Of a stretch of 25,747 nt of DNA, positions 20,240 to 25,747 are shown one piece after another. The DNA is from Monoraphidium neglectum (Eukaryota; Chlorophyta; Chlorophyceae; Sphaeropleales; Selenastraceae), in contig NW_014013097.1 of assembly GCF_000611645.1 (NCBI RefSeq), positions 1 through 25,747 on the forward strand, read 5' to 3'. The translations under genes and the position numbers were made by a program. How positions within the stretch are numbered: the stretch's first letter is position 1; every line of letters starts with the position of its first letter. The notes beneath the pieces were generated by a model. It was not told the DNA's origin and made no database searches. It saw only the letters and a program-made list of their open reading frames with translations.

Positions 20240-21259
20240 GCCCCCCATGGGAGCAGGACGCAGCTGCGCTCGCAGCTGTGGCGGGCGCTTGCATGCGCGT
20301 GTGGCCGGGCCTGCCCCGGCCCACGTTGCCCCCGCGATTGCGGGTGTGTCTGGCTCCATTTGCGCGCAAGCGCATCCCTCCTTGTTGCGTTTTGGCCGAG
20401 GCATGTGTTGAGGACGCCCCTTGGCCCGCTGCCCCCTGTGGATGGGTGGGCAGCCGTGTGGCAGACCTTGGCTTTGCGGCGGCCTCTTGCCGCCCACTGC
20501 ATCGACATGTCGCCAGGCACCCGCTCCTGCCCCCTGCATCGCCACTTTCGCAGGCCCTGGCCTCCCTCGCACTCGTCTGGCACCCGTCCCCCCCTCAGCA
20601 GCACGCGCGCAACAGCCCACGCAGGAATGACTGGCTTGGCGCGCGGCTCTTCACACGCGCCCGACCTGTTCCCCGTTTCCTGGGTGCCCCAGCATTTGCT
20701 TGCTTTTGTCATTGCTGCTGCAGGCGGCTTCCTTCAATCCAGCAAAGAAGTGCTGCGCGGTTCGCGATGATTGGATGTGGAATGTTCTAAAGGGATGACA
20801 CGGTTGTGAGGGGGGCTGAATTGCCCCTGAAAATTTCATAAATACGCCACGTCAAATGTTTGCCTGTATGCAAACACGATTATTGCACACAGATGACCGA
20901 CCACCGCATCCGACTACCCTTCCAGCATTTTCAGACCGCCACCTTCTTGCACGCAGCGCCTCCAGTGCAAATGCGCGCTGTGGGCGGCTCTGGTCTGTTA
21001 CTGTTGCGCGCATGACCCCAGTTTCGTTTTGTTTTCCTTGTGGGCGTCATGTAACTCACCACATGGCGTCAGACAGTTATTACTGCACATGCGCCAAATA
21101 AATCGCCATGCCAAGGAACAGGGCCTTGTCTTTGAACCTAGCTACTACCAAATCAAGCACACCAGTTATCATAATCATTTCAACGACATCAAGACAGAGA
21201 GAAGGTGTGCCATGCAGAAATGTACGCCACCATCACATGAGAAAGCCAGCAGCTGCAGC
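20240..21259. other. Convergent 3' region of PP2C and the small membrane protein
   Basis: One kilobase between converging stops. The only TGTAA I see on the plus strand is at 21050-21054, which would give PP2C an ~810-base 3' UTR. An AATAAA at 21097-21102 is not the usual algal signal. ORFs in the left half are GC-driven and lack motifs. Confidence 0.5.
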
Positions 21260-21873
21260 CTACTCATCGTCGTCGCCGCCCCCGCCGCCCAAGGGAGCTG
21301 CATCACGGTACCTGCAGACAGACAGCAGGGGGCAGAAAGATGGAAATTGTGATGATGATGTCATCGGACCAGGGCCCCAGGTGTTGCGCAGGAGGCCAGC
21401 TGCAACGGCTGGCTAATCCTCGCCGCTGAAGCGCTACCGAGTGCAGGCGGGGACGCCCCAGCAGTTCTGCTTCGCCGTGCAGGACAGGCCTACTCATTCA
21501 TCTACGCAGCTAGTAGCAGGGAGGCGGGCCCCCTCATCGATGCCGTGCGTGCTGTTCTGCCATTTGAGCAACCACTCTCGCCCTTGCAGCACAAAACGCA
21601 CGGGTTGACAATCGGGTTCTTGGCGCCTGGCAGCCGCCGCGTGAGGGGGTAAACGCTGTTGTTGAAGAATCCAGTCCACCGTTTGTGCCCTGCCGCAAAC
21701 TCTGCAACACGGCGGTCCTGCGGCGCCAGCTCCTTGAACTTTTTGTCAAAGAGCTCGAGTGCTGCGGCGTCTTTCTGCCGGCCCCCCGGCAAGATGATTG
21801 CGCTAGCTGTAACGAATGCCACAGCAGCACCAGCCACAAACCGAACGCCAATGTCGTCTAATGGATTGCTCAT
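21260..21873 (-). CDS. Small single-TM protein with Gly/Asp tail, family not recognised
   Basis: Two-exon model: 21873-21602 and 21311-21260, a GT-AG intron (donor GTGCGT, strongly pyrimidine-rich acceptor CTGTCTGTCTGCAG), phase 2, 107 aa. One hydrophobic segment lies at about residues 10-28 (VRFVAGAAVAFVTASAIIL). A charged middle (ELFDKKFKELAPQDRRVAEF) follows, then HKRWTGFFNNSVYPLTRR. Splicing rebuilds NPIVNPYRDAAPL before GGGGGDDDE and the stop. Reading through the intron instead gives 123 aa with a cysteine-rich end that looks less natural. A possible upstream exon (22109-22059, starting MAEGVKLG, joined at 21900) would add 26 in-frame residues. Size and layout suit a small organelle inner-membrane protein, but that is inference; I cannot name it. 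Confidence 0.62.
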
Positions 21874-22389
21874 GGCGGCCGCTGCTGCTGAGCTCCGCTG
21901 CTGCGGCCGGCACTGAGTGATCTCGGATGTCCAACAGGGAATGAGCGGGGCAATGTGGATGGTGAATGGAATATGACGGTGTAAAGTCCACGTGATATGG
22001 TTAGAAAGCAGCTACGGGCCAGCCAAAGCATTCCCAGCTTCTCAACGGGTTCCTGCACCTTGTCAGCCACTGCACACCGCCAGATGCCTAGCTTGACGCC
22101 CTCCGCCATCTACACAACCTCCTGAGACCACCCTTGTGCCTACACGCGTCACCTGCCTTCGTTGTTGTGGGAAACCACCCCTGCGTGTCTTTTCAGGGCG
22201 ATCCGAACGTCTTCAGCACGTCTAGAGAGCCTTACTGGAAGGTTTTAAGGTTCAGGCACGGCAGAAGAGCAGCGTGATCTGGGTCCCATCAGTCCGCTGG
22301 CCCACGGCCGTGGGTTTAGGGGGATGCCAGGACACCCGGGGTCCTAGCCGCAGGGCGCGTCTGGGCAGCCGGCCCGTGGTGCGGCCGGG
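21874..22389. promoter_or_regulatory. Divergent small-membrane-protein / TBL1 promoter region
   Basis: 516 bases between the two chosen start codons. On the minus strand an ATG at 22109 in good context (GTAGATGGCGGAG) opens an ORF. It is either a leader ORF or a first coding exon of the small membrane protein (see that entry). If so, only about 280 bases are truly intergenic. No clear TATA box is seen. Confidence 0.5.
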
Positions 22390-23004
22390 ATGGCCGCCAA
22401 AAACGGCGCGCTGACGCTCACCAGCGACGATGTCAATTACCTGGTGTACCGCTACATGCAGGAGTCTGGTGTGTGCATCATGCGGAGTTTTGCATGTGCC
22501 TTGGACCCAGCGGCCACCATGGGGCGCTGGACGGCCTGTTGCGGTCATGATCGGACGTGCCGGCCAGCGGCGTAGGCAACAGAGTGCCGTGCAGTGGCGG
22601 TTGCACTTGTCACCACCGCCTTCGCGCTGACCATCGCCTGGGCACAGCACATCCTGCTTGTGGTTGCGGTGGCGTTGACAAAGGCCATTCCTTCTCTCAC
22701 CACGCCCTCGCCCAGGCTTCCACCATGCGTCTTTCACGTTCGCGCATGAGAGCCAGGTGCATCGGACCAGCATCGACCCCAACCTCGTGCCAGCAGGCGC
22801 GCTTGTGGCCTTTGTCCAGAAAGGCATGCAGTACATGGAGATGGAGGCCAACATAGAGGTGGGTCGACCATATCCGCCACGCAATCCCTGGCAGCAGCGC
22901 ACCGCAGCGGCACCACGGAGTGCCGCGCATGCGGCAGCAGTAGTGGCAGCAGCGGCGGCGGCAGCGGCAGCAGCAGCAGCCACAGCAGGCACAGGCCCAG
23001 CAGC

Positions 23005-23041
<37 letters not shown>

Positions 23042-25696
23042 GCAGCAGCCGCAGCAGCATGGTAGTCTTGCCGCATCTTTGCATTCTGCTCTGGAGCTGC
23101 CCGTGCAGGCGGTCCGCCTGACTGATGACCCTGTCCTTGCCGTTCGATGGCTGCATCTTACCCGGCCCCGCGGACCTTTGCGTCCAATGTCCACCTACCG
23201 ACTGGCTGTGCCTCCAGGACGGCGTTATTGAGGGCGACTTCACCATGCTGTCGCCGCGTGATCTGATGACTAAGGACATTGACGACCTGCGGCAGATGGT
23301 GCAGGAGCGCCGCGAGCGGGCTGCAGAGCGGCAGCACGCAGCGGCGCGGGGTCGCGAGCGGAAGCGTGACCGAGGCGGCGGCGGCGGCGGCGGTGGCAGC
23401 GGAGGCGGGGGTGGCATTGGCGTCAAGGAGGAGCGGCAGCAGCAGCAGCAGCAGAACCAGCAGCACCGGGACCGGGATAAGGGGCCCAAGGAGCGGGACA
23501 AAGCTGCGGACAAGGAGGAGGCCAGCGGCGCGGGGCCCAGCAGCAAGGGCGCGGGCAGCGGCAGCGGCGGCGCGCATGGCAATGGGCCAGCGCCCATGGA
23601 GGAGGACGGCCTGGTGTCAAACGTGGACATCACAAACGTCACCACGCTGAAGGGTCACGACGGGGAGGTGTTCACCTGCGCGTTCAGCCCCACTCACGAC
23701 CTGGTGGCCTCGGGGTACGTTCAGACTCGGCGCCCATGTGCCCTACAGTTGATTCAACAGGCCTGCAACTAGCGTTTTGTTTGGTCGGAGCATCAGCGGT
23801 GGTGGGATTCGCTTTGTGGGGGCATCACTGCAGAAGCTGCTGCAGCAACTGACTGTGGGCCAGAGCAACACCCCAACTTGCGCCCTGCTTAACCCCGCCT
23901 GCATTCAAAGGAGCGGCGACGCCACGGCGCGCATCTGGGACCTCACGCCCGGCCCCAGCTGCGGCATAGCGCGCGTTCTGGACCACCCGCCTGGCGATGA
24001 CTCGTCCAAGGGGAAGGACGTGACCACGCTTGAGTGGGACCCCGACGGCGTCCTGCTGGCCACGGGCGCATACGACGGCAAGGCGCGCGTGTGGACCAAG
24101 GAGGGTGAGCGCGTTGGCCCAGGGGCAGGGTGAGATGCGGCCACTGCGGCCGGCCCAGCCGGCGCAGGGCCCATGGTGGTGGTCGGCTCGTCGACAGCCG
24201 CCATGAACATCTGGGCAGATAGCTTGGCCAGCCCACTGCAGCATGCAGTCCGACTCCCTTGCACCCAAGCGGATCAAGAGTATATATCCTTGTGCCTGCT
24301 GATCAGCACGCATGTGCCTGGCGCGGCCCCGCCCCCACCCCTCCACTTGCACCGCGGCCCGCCAGGCAAGCTCAAGGCGACGCTGGAGCGGCACACGGGC
24401 CCGGTGTTTGCGCTGCGCTGGAACAAGCGCGGCGACCTCCTGCTGACCAGCAGCGCGGACGAGAGCACCGTCGTGTGGGACGTGGCCACCAGCAGCGTGC
24501 GGCAGCAGTTCTCCTTCCACGGGGGTGAGGCGGCGCCGCGGCCGCGCAGGGCGGGGCCTGCGGTCAAGAGCAGGGATGCCCACGCGCGCATGCGTTTGGC
24601 TGGTTCATTGTGTCAGGAGTGCGTGTGTGCGCAACAGAGCCGTGCAAGGGGGTGTGCGTATTCTCTGATACTATACCCTGATTGTTGCAGAAGCAAGCCC
24701 AAGCCTTTTCATGTTTCTTCCTTCTTTATTTCACCATGTCTGGTAGTTTGAAAGCTCCTGGTGGGGGACGCTTGGCCGCCGTACTCGTTGCTGACCCGCC
24801 GACCTGCCTCCACGCCGCTGCGCCGCGCCCTCCTGCCCGCAGCGGCCGTGCTGGACGCCGACTGGCGCAACGCCAGCCAGTTTGCGACCTGCTCCTCCGA
24901 CAACAACATCCACCTCTGCAAGCTGGGCAGCGAGAGGCCCATCAAGACTTGGACGGGCCACACCAATGAGGTGCGTGTTCCGCGCACGAAAACCCGTTCC
25001 CCGACTCGGTCATGCCGCTCGCCGTGCGGCCCGTGGCAGCGCGCCGCAGCGCCGCCTGCGGCCGCCTGCCTGATCTTCAGCTGCCGCTGCTGCCGGTGCA
25101 GCCCCGTGGCTTCCATGCAGCCCACCGTCCCCCCGCTCGCGCATCGCGACCCGCCCCCTCGCCCGCGCCTGTCCCAGGTCAACGCCGTGCGGTGGGACCC
25201 CGCCGGTAAGCTGCTGGCCTCCTGCAGCGACGACGCTACCGCCAAGGTGTGGCAGGCCAACCGCGACGCGCCGATCCACAGCCTCACAGCGCACGTCAAG
25301 GAGGTCTACACGCTCAAGTGGAGCCCGACAGGCCCGCAGAGCGCCAACCCCGGGCTGCCGCTGCTGCTCGCGACGGCGTCATTCGACGGCACCGCCAAGG
25401 TCTGGGACGCGGCGACGGGCGCGTGCCAGCACACGCTGCAGCACTACTCGGACCCGGACCGCGGCAAGGCGGGAGACCACTCGGTCTACTCGGTTTCATG
25501 GGCGCCTGCCGGGAAGCTGCTCGCGACGGGCTCGATTGACGGCAAGGTGCGGATATGGAGCGTGCCCGACGGCGGGCTGGTCCGTGAGTTTGAGGCGGCG
25601 GGCGGCGTGTTCGAGGTGTGCTGGGACAAGACCGGCGCGCGGCTGGCGGTCAGCACCAATGCCAAGGTGGCGCACGTGCTGGACCTGCGGTATTGA
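22390..25696 (+). CDS. TBL1: LisH-WD40 corepressor subunit, TBL1/HOS15-like
   Basis: TBL1 proteins (HOS15 in plants) scaffold histone-deacetylase corepressor complexes and act in the nucleus. Exons are 22390-22468, 22716-22858, 23218-23714, 23911-24104, 24366-24524, 24843-24970 and 25178-25696. All introns are GT-AG and every phase closes, giving 572 aa. The LisH motif is at ~9-42 (DDVNYLVYRYMQESG joined across intron 1 to FHHASFTFAHE). A linker at ~75-225 contains LMTKDIDDLRQM, a basic stretch, G8 and Q6 runs and a charged tract. Eight WD repeats follow, including GSGDATARIWDL, AYDGKARVW, SSADESTVVWDV, SSDNNIHLCKL, CSDDATAKVW, SFDGTAKVWDA, GSIDGKVRIW and a degenerate last blade ending VAHVLDLRY. 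The G|GC and GG|G junction codons fall inside conserved motifs, which supports the model. Confidence 0.95.
22936..23061. repeat. CAG/CGG-rich microsatellite in TBL1 intron 2
   Basis: An imperfect then nearly pure CAG array, purest at about 23004-23040, fills much of intron 2 (22859-23217). It is not in the reading frame of the flanking exons. Confidence 0.93.
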
Positions 25697-25747
25697 GCGG
25701 CGGCGGCGCTGCGACGGGGCGGCGGCGGCGCCATGACGCGGCGGCGG
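25697..25747. other. Start of TBL1 3' UTR, window edge
   Basis: Only 51 bases follow the TBL1 stop. They are CGG-rich and no poly(A) signal is present before the edge. Confidence 0.7.

Noticed and set aside
21097..21102. AATAAA as a poly(A) signal for PP2C
   Set aside because: Green algae mainly use TGTAA, and one lies 43 bases upstream. AATAAA is likely incidental.

Overview
This window is nuclear DNA from a GC-rich green alga (Chlorophyta). Every recognisable gene is eukaryotic and most are split by short spliceosomal introns of about 150-360 bp. The proteins match plant and algal families: plastid-type tryptophan synthase alpha, a CDPK, V-ATPase c'', a plant-type PP2C and a LisH-WD40 protein of the TBL1/HOS15 family. 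CAG/CTG repeats are frequent in exons, introns and UTRs, as in many chlorophytes. The species cannot be fixed from sequence alone. Gene models below were assembled by matching exon phases, GT/AG sites and family motifs by eye.

Layout, left to right. (1) 1-2476, minus: 5' part of a Twinkle-like organellar primase-helicase with a long Q-rich extension, running off the left edge. (2) 2477-4086: no supportable gene. (3) 4087-4806, plus: unrecognised single-exon ORF. (4) 5251-7040, minus: tryptophan synthase alpha, 4 exons, complete. (5) 8051-9336, plus: 60S ribosomal protein L12 (uL11), 3 exons, complete. (6) 10343-15510, minus: calcium-dependent protein kinase interrupted by a 908-base run of N. 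(7) 16346-17732, minus: V-ATPase proteolipid c'', 4 exons, complete. (8) 18245-20239, plus: PP2C phosphatase, 7 exons, complete. (9) 21260-21873, minus: small single-TM protein, 2 exons, family not recognised. (10) 22390-25696, plus: TBL1/HOS15-like protein, 7 exons, complete.

The genes are functionally unrelated and there is no operon logic. Three pairs are divergent and probably share intergenic promoter regions: trpA/RPL12, VHA-c''/PP2C and small-TM/TBL1. Three pairs converge: ORF4087/trpA, RPL12/CDPK and PP2C/small-TM. A calcium-dependent kinase and a PP2C lie within 3 kb of each other, but nothing in the sequence ties them together.

I found no mobile element, CRISPR array, tRNA, rRNA or plainly new system. 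The points most worth a second look are: the low-complexity insertions in the Twinkle primase region; a probable GC-AG intron in the CDPK; the CDPK's degenerate EF-hands beside the assembly gap; and the small membrane protein whose last exon encodes only a Gly/Asp-rich tail.
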